From Bradyrhizobium erythrophlei (lineage in GTDB: Bacteria > Pseudomonadota > Alphaproteobacteria > Rhizobiales > Xanthobacteraceae): 64,000 nt of DNA. The stretch lies in assembly GCF_900129505.1 (NCBI RefSeq), contig NZ_LT670818.1:7101001-7165000 (forward strand), written 5' to 3'. Of the stretch, positions 31,254 through 40,403 are shown piece after piece. The position numbers and the translations under genes were made by a program. The stretch's first letter is position 1; each line of letters opens with the position of its first letter. Under the pieces are notes generated by a model that worked only from the letters and a program-made list of their open reading frames with translations, did no database searches and was not told the DNA's origin.

Positions 31254-31367
31254 GAGCACGATGCCGAAAAATGTGCAACGGTTTTCGGGCGGCCATCATG
31301 CTCCAACTTAATGGAATCGATCACGTTTATGATTTGGACGCCCGCATCCAAATCCCGAACGTGATCG
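31254..31367. repeat. Composite palindromic repeat upstream of the multicopper-oxidase-like gene
   Basis: The first hairpin, GAGCACGATG (31254-31263) with CATCATGCTC (31294-31303), encloses CCGAAAA/TTTTCGG. The second, CGATCACGTT (31318-31327) with AACGTGATCG (31358-31367), encloses the perfect GATTTGGA/TCCAAATC pair around an 8-base loop. GAGCATGATG-type elements are common dispersed repeats in Bradyrhizobium, and a related one lies at 48591-48639. Confidence 0.8.
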
Positions 31368-31487
31368 TTGCGGCGGGCTTATAACATGGGCCAACCTGTT
31401 CGCAGCAAAAAAATGGCCGATTCAGACCTCCCGGGAGGTACCTGCACCAACTGGACATATCCAGCGGAAAATGGCCGCATCAACCTC

Positions 31488-32810
31488 ATGGCAGATCGAA
31501 TCTTCCGGTTAGACCGGCGCGAGCTTTTGACCGGGTTGGGCATTGCAGCCCTTGGTGCGTCCCTGCCGGATATCGCGACCGCTCAAGGCCGCCTGTCGCT
31601 GAAGCTGCAGGCCAAGGCAGGCAGTCTCGCCCTGCGTGCGGGCCAATCGGAAACCTTGATATGGTCGCTCCAGGGCTCGCCGCCAGACCCCCCTTTGCGT
31701 TTCCGGCGCGGCGACGAGCTTGAACTCACCCTCCAGAACGACCTGCCAGTACCGGCGGTGCTGAACTGGCGCGGGCTCGACGGGGTCGTGGCCGCCGAAC
31801 CGCTTGCGGCGCGGCCGCCGCTGGCGTCGGCGGCAAAGGAAAGCCTAGTGATTCCATGGCGTCATGCCGGCACGCTCCTGTGTGACCTCAGCTTGCTGGG
31901 TGGAGGGGCGGCGCGGCCCAGCCGGGGATTGCCGGTGATCGTAGCCGAGAGTGAACCGGTCGCCGTCGACCGCGACGAGATGTTCCTGATCGAGGATTGG
32001 CGGCTGCGCCCGGACGGGATCGCGATCGCGCCCGGCGTCGAACCGACGGACACGACGCCGCTTTACACCGTCAATGGGCTGCAGACGCCGGATATCGCGA
32101 TGCGCGCCCGCGAACGGCTGCGATTCCGCTTCGTCAATGGCTGCCAACGGACTGTCATTGCGGTCAAAATGGACGGGTATGAGGTCCGGGTGATGGCCCT
32201 GGATAGCCAGCCGGCTGAGCCGTTCCCGGCGCGGAACAGCGCGATCGTGCTGGCGCCGGGAGGTCGGGCCGACGCGTTCGTCGACGCTGGCGAAACGCCC
32301 GGTACTACCTCACCTGTCCTCTTGCACGACGGCAAGGAGGCCCGGCCGATCGCCCGCCTAATCGTTTCCAGCGAGCCGGCCCTGCGGGCCGCCGCCCTCC
32401 CCGCCGCGCCGGCGCTGCCATCCAATGGCTTGCCGGCCGAGCTTGACCTCAGGAGCGCCCAACGTTTTGAAGTGACGCTCGGCGGCCCGCAGGGCGACTG
32501 GGTGCGGCCTGCGGATTTTGCCGGATCGGCGGCGCCGGCGTTCGCTGCCAGGGCCGGCCGCACCGTGGTGCTCGCCCTGACCAATCGCGGCGTCATCCCG
32601 ACCGTATTCCATCTCCATGGCCATCACTTCCGCCTGCTGGACCGACTCGACGACGGCTGGAAGCCGTTCTGGCTGGATACACTGGCGATCGATGCCGGGC
32701 AGACGCAGCGGGTCGCCTTCGCCGCCGAGCACGCCGGCCGCTGGCTGATCGAGGTTGTCGCCACCGACTGGGCGGCGGCGCGCCTCGTGCGATGGTACAA
32801 TGTCGCGTGA
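31488..32810 (+). CDS. Multicopper-oxidase-fold protein with most copper ligands missing
   Basis: This 440-residue protein carries a Tat-type signal (LDRRELLTGLGIAALGA, then ATAQG), so it is probably exported folded. Cupredoxin domains are evident, with a gene-wide resemblance to multicopper oxidases. The third copper motif is partly kept as FHLHGHHFRLLD. The first is NWRG instead of HWHG, the second reads GTLLCDLS where a YHSH-type motif is expected, and the C-terminal HCHxxxH is absent (the end reads HAGRWLIEVVATDW). It is therefore unlikely to be a normal laccase. FtsP/SufI is a known copper-free relative of the fold. The start ATG 31488 gives the best signal peptide. Confidence 0.82.
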   Translation: MADRIFRLDRRELLTGLGIAALGASLPDIATAQGRLSLKLQAKAGSLALRAGQSETLIWSLQGSPPDPPLRFRRGDELELTLQNDLPVPAVLNWRGLDGVVAAEPLAARPPLASAAKESLVIPWRHAGTLLCDLSLLGGGAARPSRGLPVIVAESEPVAVDRDEMFLIEDWRLRPDGIAIAPGVEPTDTTPLYTVNGLQTPDIAMRARERLRFRFVNGCQRTVIAVKMDGYEVRVMALDSQPAEPFPARNSAIVLAPGGRADAFVDAGETPGTTSPVLLHDGKEARPIARLIVSSEPALRAAALPAAPALPSNGLPAELDLRSAQRFEVTLGGPQGDWVRPADFAGSAAPAFAARAGRTVVLALTNRGVIPTVFHLHGHHFRLLDRLDDGWKPFWLDTLAIDAGQTQRVAFAAEHAGRWLIEVVATDWAAARLVRWYNVA

Positions 32811-32989
32811 GGCAACCGCCGCGCGCCGTCGTCTCCTCAGGCCACTTGAAGCCTCCTGCTTCGCAGGAGCCCTGCGCTCTCTGACGCTTCGTCCGGATGT
32901 CAAAAGCTGCAGCCGCATCGCACCCTTCAGTGCCATGGCAGCGCATGATCAGAACGCGGTGACCGAGCGCTTGGCGGATATTGCTGCGC

Positions 32990-34489
32990 TCAATACTCGA
33001 TGCCGAACGCGTCATAGAGGCTGCGGAACACAGCCGGCAGCGTCTCCGGCAGGTCTTCCGCGATAAGTCCCGGACCGGCCTCGCGCGCGGCCTCGCCATG
33101 CATCCAGACCCCGATCGAGGCGGCCTCGAACGCCGGCACACCCTGTGCCAGCAGACCTGCGATCATCCCTGACAGCACGTCGCCGGCGCCCGCGGTGGCG
33201 AGCCAGGGCGGCGCGTTGGCGGCGATGGTGGCGCGCCCATCGGGTGACGCCACCACCGTATCCGGTCCCTTGAGCAGCACGACGCTGCCCGCGCGTTCGG
33301 CGGCTGCCCGCACCCTTTCGAGCTTCGAGCGAAGTGGATGTTTGTTGCTGATGTCGCTGAACAGGCGGGGAAATTCTCCCTCATGCGGGGTCAGAACGAC
33401 CTGCGGATCGTGCGATGCTTTAATCGCTTCGAACAGATGTTCAGGTGCTTCGGCAAAACTCGTCAGGGCGTCCGCATCGAGCACCAGGCCGCGTTGCGCC
33501 GTCAGCGCGGTGAGCACGAAATCGCGGGTCCGCTCGCCGGGACCCGCCCCCGGTCCGATCACGCAAGCGTTGAGACGCTTGTCGGTCAGGAGTTCGGCGA
33601 ACTCGATCGTGGTGTCGATGGGGCGGACCATCACCGCGGTCAGCGCCGCGGCGTTGACGGTGAGTGCGTCGCGCGGCGAGGCCAGCGTAACGAGGCCGGC
33701 GCCCGCCCGCAACGCGCCGCGCGCCGACATCCGCGCGGCTCCCGTCGCTGCGATGTCGCCGGAAACGACGACGGTGTGGCCGCGGGCGTATTTGTGTCCC
33801 TCGATTTTCGGCACCGGAAACGATTCGCGCCAGGTGTCCGGGATGTTCTCGAACGTCCGCGGGGCAATTTCCGCAAGCACTGCGAGATCGATGCCGATAT
33901 CGGCGACGCGCACGCGGCCGCAATGCACGCGGCCGGGCAACAGTAAATGCGCGGGCTTGCGCCGGAAAAAGGTGACGGTCTCGGCGGCGCGAACCGCGAT
34001 GCCCATGACGGATCCGCTGGTGCCGTTGATGCCGCTCGGCAGATCGACGGCGAGAACCGGCGCGCCGTTGGCGTTGATCGCCTCGATCACGTCATGCGCT
34101 TCGCCCTTGACCGGCCGGTCGAGACCGGCCCCGAACAGCGCATCGATGATCAGAGCGGGCTTGCCGATCGCCTGCGGATTGAACGGCAACAGCGGATGTT
34201 TCCACCCCTTCGCCGCGGAGGCCGCGTCGCCCTGCAGGCTCTCCCGCTCGCACAACAGCATCACCGAAACCTCGCGGCCGCGCGCCGACAGCTCCGCCGC
34301 CGCCACGAAACCGTCGCCACCATTGTTGCCGGGCCCGGCCACAACGAGGATCGGCCCCTCCTCCACCAGCTCCATCGCAGCCTCCGCGACGACCTGGCCG
34401 GCACTCAGCATCAGAGCGAAGCCGGGCGTGCCCGCAGCAATGGTGAGCCGATCGGCACGTTCCATTTCAGCCGTTGTGAGAACTTCCAT
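32990..34489 (-). CDS. nnr: Bifunctional NAD(P)H-hydrate repair enzyme (epimerase + dehydratase)
   Basis: This enzyme repairs hydrated NADH and NADPH. The N-terminal YjeF_N epimerase domain (about 1-215) has GPGNNGGDGFVAA and DALFGAGLDRPV. The C-terminal ADP/ATP-dependent dehydratase domain (about 225-499) has VIGPGAGPGERTRDF, HEGEFPRLF and the nucleotide-binding TAGAGDVLSGMIAGLL. At 499 residues it has the usual fused length. The start ATG 34489 was chosen over an upstream codon that would add an unrelated basic tail. It is convergent with the multicopper-oxidase-like gene. Confidence 0.96.
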   Translation of the reverse strand: MEVLTTAEMERADRLTIAAGTPGFALMLSAGQVVAEAAMELVEEGPILVVAGPGNNGGDGFVAAAELSARGREVSVMLLCERESLQGDAASAAKGWKHPLLPFNPQAIGKPALIIDALFGAGLDRPVKGEAHDVIEAINANGAPVLAVDLPSGINGTSGSVMGIAVRAAETVTFFRRKPAHLLLPGRVHCGRVRVADIGIDLAVLAEIAPRTFENIPDTWRESFPVPKIEGHKYARGHTVVVSGDIAATGAARMSARGALRAGAGLVTLASPRDALTVNAAALTAVMVRPIDTTIEFAELLTDKRLNACVIGPGAGPGERTRDFVLTALTAQRGLVLDADALTSFAEAPEHLFEAIKASHDPQVVLTPHEGEFPRLFSDISNKHPLRSKLERVRAAAERAGSVVLLKGPDTVVASPDGRATIAANAPPWLATAGAGDVLSGMIAGLLAQGVPAFEAASIGVWMHGEAAREAGPGLIAEDLPETLPAVFRSLYDAFGIEY

Positions 34490-35193
<704 letters not shown>

Positions 35194-35245
35194 GCCGGAG
35201 TTGCGAACCAACCGCATTTGTGACCGGAGTGGGCGATAGTCTGAT

Positions 35246-35279
35246 ATTGTATTGAACTTCCCCCGATTGTATTGAGCTT
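35246..35279 (+). repeat. Tandem ATTGTATTGARCTT repeats between glnB and glnA
   Basis: Two 14-base copies, at 35246-35259 and 35266-35279, differ at one base and are spaced 20 bases start to start (two helical turns). They lie 59 bases before the glnA start codon. They may be binding sites for a regulator or part of a second glnA promoter. The function is not known from sequence alone. Confidence 0.6.
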
Positions 35280-35337
35280 GACCGACGGTCTCGGCCCATG
35301 GCCAGATCGCGACGACCTGTAGCCAAAAGGGGTACTC

Positions 35338-36747
35338 ATGAAGACCGCCAAAGACGTCCTGAAATCGATCAAGGACAACGACGTCAAATACGTCGACCTG
35401 CGCTTTACCGATCCGCGCGGCAAGTGGCAGCATGTGACTTTCGACGTCGGGATGATCGAAGAGGAAACGTTCGCCGAAGGCCTCATGTTTGACGGCTCCT
35501 CGATCGCCGGCTGGAAGGCAATCAACGAATCCGACATGTGCCTGATGCCCGATCCGGTCACCGCGACGATCGATCCGTTCTTCGCCGAGACCACCCTGGT
35601 CATCACCTGCGACGTGCTGGAACCGACCACCGGCGAACCCTACAACCGCGACCCGCGCGGCATGGCCAAGAAGGCCGAGGCGATGGTCAAGTCGATGGGC
35701 GTCGGCGACACCGTGTTCTTCGGACCGGAAGCCGAATTCTTCGTGTTCGACGACGTGCGCTACCAGACCACGCCTTACAACACCGGCTTCAAGCTGGATT
35801 CGGTCGAACTGCCGATCAATTCGGACACCGAATATGAGGGCGGCAATCTCGGTCACCGCATCCGCACCAAGGCCGGCTACTTCCCGGTGCCGCCGCAGGA
35901 CTCGGTGCAGGACATGCGCTCGGAAATGCTCGGCGCGATGGCCAAGATGGGCGTCAAGGTCGAGAAGCATCACCACGAAGTCGCCTCCGCCCAGCACGAG
36001 CTCGGCATGAAGTTCGACACGCTGACGCTGATGGCCGACCAGATGCAGATCTACAAATATTGCATCCATCAGGTCGCCCACATCTACGGCAAGACCGCCA
36101 CCTTCATGCCGAAGCCGGTGTATGGCGACAACGGCTCGGGCATGCACTGCCACCAGTCGATCTGGAAGGACGGCAAGCCGGTGTTCGCCGGCAACAAATA
36201 CGCCGACCTCTCGGAGACCTGCCTGTCCTACATCGCCGGCATCATCAAGCACGCCAAGGCGATCAACGCCTTCACCAACCCGTCGACCAACTCCTACAAG
36301 CGTCTGGTCCCGGGCTACGAGGCGCCGGTGCTGCTCGCCTACTCCGCGCGCAACCGCTCGGCTTCGTGCCGCATCCCCTACACCTCGAACCCGAAGGCCA
36401 AGCGCGTCGAGGTGCGTTTCCCCGATCCGATGGCCAATCCCTATCTCGGCTTCGCCGCGATGCTGATGGCCGGCCTCGACGGCGTCAAGAACAAGCTCGA
36501 TCCGGGCCCGGCGATGGACAAGGATCTGTACGATCTGCCGAAGGAAGAGCTGAAGCAGATTCCAACCGTCTGCGGCTCGCTGCGCGAGGCGCTGGAAAAT
36601 CTCGACAAGGACCGCGCCTTCCTCAAGAACGGCGGCGTGTTCGACGACGACTTCATCGACGCCTATATCGAGCTGAAGATGACCGAAGTCGAGCGCTTCG
36701 AAATGACCCCGCATCCGGTCGAATTCGACATGTACTACTCGCTGTGA
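35338..36747 (+). CDS. glnA: Glutamine synthetase type I
   Basis: This enzyme makes glutamine from glutamate, ammonia and ATP, the main entry of ammonium into metabolism (469 residues, dodecamer). Motifs are [17 protein letters not shown], the ATP site [16 protein letters not shown], the glutamate site NRSASCRIP, and the adenylylation tyrosine in [11 protein letters not shown]. The ATG at 35338 follows an AAGGGG ribosome site. It lies 144 bases downstream of glnB and is probably expressed both with glnB and from its own promoter. A strong terminator follows. Confidence 0.98.
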   Translation: MKTAKDVLKSIKDNDVKYVDLRFTDPRGKWQHVTFDVGMIEEETFAEGLMFDGSSIAGWKAINESDMCLMPDPVTATIDPFFAETTLVITCDVLEPTTGEPYNRDPRGMAKKAEAMVKSMGVGDTVFFGPEAEFFVFDDVRYQTTPYNTGFKLDSVELPINSDTEYEGGNLGHRIRTKAGYFPVPPQDSVQDMRSEMLGAMAKMGVKVEKHHHEVASAQHELGMKFDTLTLMADQMQIYKYCIHQVAHIYGKTATFMPKPVYGDNGSGMHCHQSIWKDGKPVFAGNKYADLSETCLSYIAGIIKHAKAINAFTNPSTNSYKRLVPGYEAPVLLAYSARNRSASCRIPYTSNPKAKRVEVRFPDPMANPYLGFAAMLMAGLDGVKNKLDPGPAMDKDLYDLPKEELKQIPTVCGSLREALENLDKDRAFLKNGGVFDDDFIDAYIELKMTEVERFEMTPHPVEFDMYYSL

Positions 36748-36783
36748 GCTGACGCGCTTCCGCGCATCACTGTCCGACAATGC

Positions 36784-36814
36784 AAAAGGCGCTTCCGGTG
36801 GAAGCGCCTTTTTT
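36784..36814 (+). terminator. Rho-independent terminator of glnA
   Basis: The stem AAAAGGCGCTTCC/GGAAGCGCCTTTT with a 3-base loop is followed by further T residues, 36 bases after the glnA stop. Confidence 0.93.
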
Positions 36815-36846
36815 GCGCGATTTTCCTTTTCCGCAATGAAAACGCG

Positions 36847-37611
36847 CTAACGCTTCTGCGCCACCAGTGCCTCGCCGAAAGCCTCGAACAGCGCCCGGTT
36901 GATCGGGTTGCGCTGCGGATCGTATTCGGCGTGCCACTGCACGCCGAGCGCAAAGCCTGGCGCGTCGGCGATCCGGATCGCCTCAATGGTGCCGTCCTCC
37001 GCGACGCCCTCGATCACGACCCGCTTGCCCGGCTCGAGGATCCCCTGGCCGTGCAACGAGTTGACGCGGATGCTCTCGCATTTGAGGATTTGCGCAAACG
37101 CGCCGCCGGGAACGAGGCTGACCTCGTGGCGGTCGGCGAAGATGACCTTGGGATCGGGGTGGATTTCACCGTTCTCCAGCCGCGGCATGCGGTGGTTCAT
37201 CCGGCCGGGCAGCTCGCGGATTTCCGGATGCAGCGAGCCGCCGAAGGCGACGTTCATCTCCTGCAGGCCGCGGCAGATCCCGAACAGCGGCACGCCGCGG
37301 GCGACACAGGCTTCCGACAGCGCCAGCGCCAGATCGTCGCGCTTGATGTCGTAGGGTTCATGGCGGGGATCCGGCTCGGTGCCGAACCGCGTCGGGTGGA
37401 CATTAGCGCGGGCGCCGGTCAGCACCACGCCGTCGACGGTATCCAGCAACGCGCCGATATCGGTGATATCGGGGCAGCCGGCGAACATCAGTGGCAGCGC
37501 GCCCGAAACCTCGGCGACCGCGCGGAGATTGCGCTCTCCGACCATCTGTGTCGCAAATCGATTTTCGATGCGGTAGGCGTTTCCGATAACCCCGACCACC
37601 GGCCTTTTCAT
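36847..37611 (-). CDS. Class I glutamine amidotransferase-like, gamma-glutamyl-GABA hydrolase family (PuuD-like)
   Basis: This is a 254-residue peptidase C26 family protein. The nucleophile is in LFGICRGLQEMNVAFGG, the catalytic histidine in GVQWHAEYDP, and VVLTGARANVHP matches the oxyanion region. In Escherichia coli, PuuD cleaves gamma-glutamyl-GABA in putrescine breakdown. No other puu genes are near, so the substrate here is uncertain. The start is ATG 37611 (MKRPVVGVIGN); a TTG three codons earlier is less likely. It converges on glnA. Confidence 0.88.
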   Translation of the reverse strand: MKRPVVGVIGNAYRIENRFATQMVGERNLRAVAEVSGALPLMFAGCPDITDIGALLDTVDGVVLTGARANVHPTRFGTEPDPRHEPYDIKRDDLALALSEACVARGVPLFGICRGLQEMNVAFGGSLHPEIRELPGRMNHRMPRLENGEIHPDPKVIFADRHEVSLVPGGAFAQILKCESIRVNSLHGQGILEPGKRVVIEGVAEDGTIEAIRIADAPGFALGVQWHAEYDPQRNPINRALFEAFGEALVAQKR

Positions 37612-37707
37612 CGTCTTCAATGCCGATTCTCACCTCGCAAAGGTCAGTTGCCGATCATGCCTGCCGGCCGCCAAGGGATCAACAGGTTAGGCCGCAAGGC
37701 GGCGATG

Positions 37708-38400
37708 CTATTTCCGCGTAAAGGCTTCCCTGGCGTCGAAGGGTTCGCCGGTCGGCAATCCGGCCGCCTTGATCGCGGTCGCCGCCGAGCCATCCGCCGC
37801 GTTCAGCCACTTCAATTTCGCTTCGATCCCGCGCGTCACGGGCTCGCCGAGGGGTCCTCCGAAATCGAGCGGCCACAAACCGTTCGGCACCACCTCCGCC
37901 GTCACGCCGTGAAGGCGAAATCCGTTGCCGAACACCGCTTCCAGACCGTCCGGCGCGACCTTGCGCGCGGTTGCGGGATCGCCCGCGTCGGCGAACGTCA
38001 GCAGAACCGGAATCAGTGCGCCGGTCACCGCTGCCACCCCTGTCATCCCACTCATTTCATTGAATGTCGGATTGCGGCCGGCGGCCTTGTAGGCGCGCAG
38101 CGCTACGTAATTGATGTCGTCGAGATCGACCGTCTTGTCGACATGCGCCAGCAAGGCGACAAGGTTCTTGCCACCACCGAGATCGACGAACACGGCATCG
38201 CCCTTCGTCGCGGTGTGGCCGCGACGGCTGTAACCCCGGTCGGGATGCACCGACAGGACGCCGGAGGCCGCCTTGAGCCCGCCGGGCGTCTCCACCCCGA
38301 TGGTAAGGCGATATTTGTGGCCGGGGCGGTTGATGCGAATCTGATCGCCGATGAAGAGCGCAGCCAATAGGGCCACCGGCCCCAGCCATTTGAAGTTCAT
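37708..38400 (-). CDS. Conserved-looking hypothetical protein, N-terminal anchor
   Basis: The family is not recognised. The 230-residue product starts MNFKWLGPVALLAALFIGD, an uncleaved signal or anchor helix, followed by a soluble domain with a beta-rich first half (HKYRLTIGVETPGG) and an Ala/Gly-rich second half. Codon use resembles its neighbours. It stands alone, divergent from the AI-2E-type permease gene. It probably faces the periplasm; no catalytic motif was found. Confidence 0.75.
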   Translation of the reverse strand: MNFKWLGPVALLAALFIGDQIRINRPGHKYRLTIGVETPGGLKAASGVLSVHPDRGYSRRGHTATKGDAVFVDLGGGKNLVALLAHVDKTVDLDDINYVALRAYKAAGRNPTFNEMSGMTGVAAVTGALIPVLLTFADAGDPATARKVAPDGLEAVFGNGFRLHGVTAEVVPNGLWPLDFGGPLGEPVTRGIEAKLKWLNAADGSAATAIKAAGLPTGEPFDAREAFTRK

Positions 38401-38543
38401 GCCGCGCGCCCCCGCCTATTCCCTGTCCCGCTGATCGCTTGGCACAAGGCAGGCGCCGACGTCAAACCGGCGCGTCCGTCGAGCTTGATCCCGGGCGCAA
38501 TTGACGAAAGAGTGCGGCTGCAAACCGGTTGAGAGAAGGAATC

Positions 38544-39674
38544 ATGGTAGCAGTATCGGCTCGCGAACCTCGTCCGTCCCGCAACGACCTGGCATGGGCG
38601 ATATCGGTCGGCGGCATCGGTATTGTCGGCTTTGCCACCCTGCTGCTGTTCACCTGGTACTATTCCGCGACACTGTTTCTGATTTTCGCGGGCATGCTGC
38701 TCGGCGTCGCGCTCAACGCCCTGACCGCGATGCTCGGCCGCATCGTCAAGCTGCCGCATCCGCTGCGGCTGACCATCGTCTGCCTGGTGCTGGCGACGTT
38801 GTTGTCGGGCGTGGTCTTCCTCGGCGGCGCCACCATCGCGCAACAGGCCACCGCGCTGAGCGATACGATCAAGGGACAATTGGTCGGCGTCAAAGCCTTC
38901 CTGGAGCGCAACGGCATCGATACCAGCTATTTCGAGCTCGGCAATTCCAGCGCGACACCGGCTTCGTCGACATCGGCAACGCCGAGCCCCGCACCAACGC
39001 ATAACCTACCGAGCGCAGGCGCGCTGGCCTCCAGCGGCGGCGCGATCGTCAGCCAGACCTTCAAATTGCTGCTGGGCACCCTGAGCGCCGTCGGCAATTT
39101 CTTCATCGTCCTGTTTCTCGGACTGACCTTCGCGGCGCAGCCGGGCGTCTATCGCAGCGGGCTGTTGTTCATGGTCCCGGCGCGGCATCGCGCCCGCGCC
39201 ACTGTGATCGTCGACCGCATCGGCGAGACGCTGGAGCGCTGGCTGATCGCGCAGATCATCACCATGTTCGTGGTCTTCGTCGTCACCTGGATCGGCCTCT
39301 CCATCATCGGCGTCCAGGGGTCGTTCATCCTGGGCATCCAGGCCGGATTGCTCACGTTCATTCCGACCGTCGGCGCGCTGATCGGCGGCTTGATCGTGGT
39401 GCTCGCGAGCCTTGCGTCCGGATGGGTCGCGGCATTCAGCGCATTCCTGCTGTTCCTCGGCATCCATGCGCTGGAAAGCTATATTCTAACGCCGATGCTG
39501 CAGCGCCAGGCGCTGGAGATTCCGCCGGCCACGCTGTTTGCGTTCCAGATCCTGCTCGGCGTCGTATTCGGCATCTGGGGGCTGGCGCTGGCGCTGCCGC
39601 TGATGGCGATCGTGAAGGTCATAATCGATTATTTCAAATCCGACGAGGCCACGGTGGAGCCGGTCGCGGCCTGA
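38544..39674 (+). CDS. AI-2E-family (PerM/TqsA-like) membrane transporter
   Basis: This is a 376-residue polytopic membrane protein with about eight helices: three N-terminal (about 20-95), a soluble Ser/Thr/Pro-rich segment (about 115-165) and five C-terminal. The family signature ends are visible: ITMFVVFVVTWIGLSIIGVQ, FIPTVGALIGGLIVVLASL and ALPLMAIVKVIIDYF. Members export quorum signals, ions or unknown solutes, so the substrate is open. The start ATG 38544 has an AGAAGGA ribosome site; a TTG 15 bases earlier is rejected. Confidence 0.9.
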   Translation: MVAVSAREPRPSRNDLAWAISVGGIGIVGFATLLLFTWYYSATLFLIFAGMLLGVALNALTAMLGRIVKLPHPLRLTIVCLVLATLLSGVVFLGGATIAQQATALSDTIKGQLVGVKAFLERNGIDTSYFELGNSSATPASSTSATPSPAPTHNLPSAGALASSGGAIVSQTFKLLLGTLSAVGNFFIVLFLGLTFAAQPGVYRSGLLFMVPARHRARATVIVDRIGETLERWLIAQIITMFVVFVVTWIGLSIIGVQGSFILGIQAGLLTFIPTVGALIGGLIVVLASLASGWVAAFSAFLLFLGIHALESYILTPMLQRQALEIPPATLFAFQILLGVVFGIWGLALALPLMAIVKVIIDYFKSDEATVEPVAA

Positions 39675-39698
39675 GGCCTCGCGGGACGCGGCGGACAT

Positions 39699-40001
39699 TC
39701 AGCCCGCCGAGGTCAGCACCGTCTCGGTATGTTCGACCTCCGGCGGCGCGGCAAAATACTGGCCGACCAGCCCGCGCCACGCAGCGAAATCCTCGGAGCC
39801 CCGGAAATCGACGGTGTGATTTTCCAGCGTCTCCCACTTCGCCATCAACCGGTAGCGCTGCGGCTTCTCGATCGACTTGTGCAGTTCAAAACCCTTGCCG
39901 CCCTTGGCGCGCAGGAACAGCGGACGCGCTTTGGCGACTGCTGCTTCGAAATCCTTCTCGGTGCCGGGCTTGACGTCGATTTGGGCGATTTCGGTGATCA
40001 T
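39699..40001 (-). CDS. Antibiotic-biosynthesis-monooxygenase (ABM) domain protein
   Basis: This is a 100-residue single-domain ferredoxin-like protein with the ABM pattern: ITEIAQIDVKPGTEKDFEAAVAKA, GGKGFELHKSIEKPQRYRLMAKWETLENH and a DFRGSEDFAAWR helix. Family members act as small cofactor-free oxygenases, heme-degrading enzymes or of unknown role. The start ATG 40001 matches the first family strand. It stands alone, convergent with the permease gene. Confidence 0.87.
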   Translation of the reverse strand: MITEIAQIDVKPGTEKDFEAAVAKARPLFLRAKGGKGFELHKSIEKPQRYRLMAKWETLENHTVDFRGSEDFAAWRGLVGQYFAAPPEVEHTETVLTSAG

Positions 40002-40053
40002 GGGATTTTCGGCCTCTCGTTGCGAACGCAACGTCTCTATCACCGAACCCCGG

Positions 40054-40079
40054 AAAAGAAAAAGGCGCCTCGCGGCGCC
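40054..40079 (-). terminator. Terminator after small membrane protein gene
   Basis: On the minus strand, GGCGCC-GCGA-GGCGCC is followed by TTTTTCTTTT. It ends transcription of the gene at 40108-40344. Confidence 0.85.
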
Positions 40080-40107
40080 GCACTGCGTCATCTTCGGCCG
40101 CGGCCAC

Positions 40108-40344
40108 TCATTTCAGCAGCAGCACCGTGCCGGCAACCAGCAGCGCGCAGCCGACAAACATCAAAGCGGGCCAGCGGTTGCGTGGCCGCTCGTAGCGGCC
40201 CTGCGCACGGCGTTCCCTGATCAACGCGGTCTCGTATTCGTCCGAATTCGAGAACATGCAGGCAAAGCCGCCGCGCGCCGATGCGGCTGCGGCTTCGAGC
40301 GACATCAGGGCGGCGTGGGCATTGCGGCTGCGGGGCGTGTTCAT
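40108..40344 (-). CDS. Small C-terminally anchored hypothetical protein
   Basis: This is a 78-residue protein of unknown function. A soluble N-terminal half (SLEAAAASARGGFACMFSNSDEYETALIRERR) is followed by a basic stretch and one C-terminal helix (WPALMFVGCALLVAGTVLLL). It has its own terminator. The topology suggests a tail-anchored inner-membrane protein. Confidence 0.68.
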   Translation of the reverse strand: MNTPRSRNAHAALMSLEAAAASARGGFACMFSNSDEYETALIRERRAQGRYERPRNRWPALMFVGCALLVAGTVLLLK

Positions 40345-40403
40345 GGCCGGGATGATAGGTAGCGAATGGTAAGCGGCAGGTTACCGCCGCCAGCCGTCAC
40401 CCC

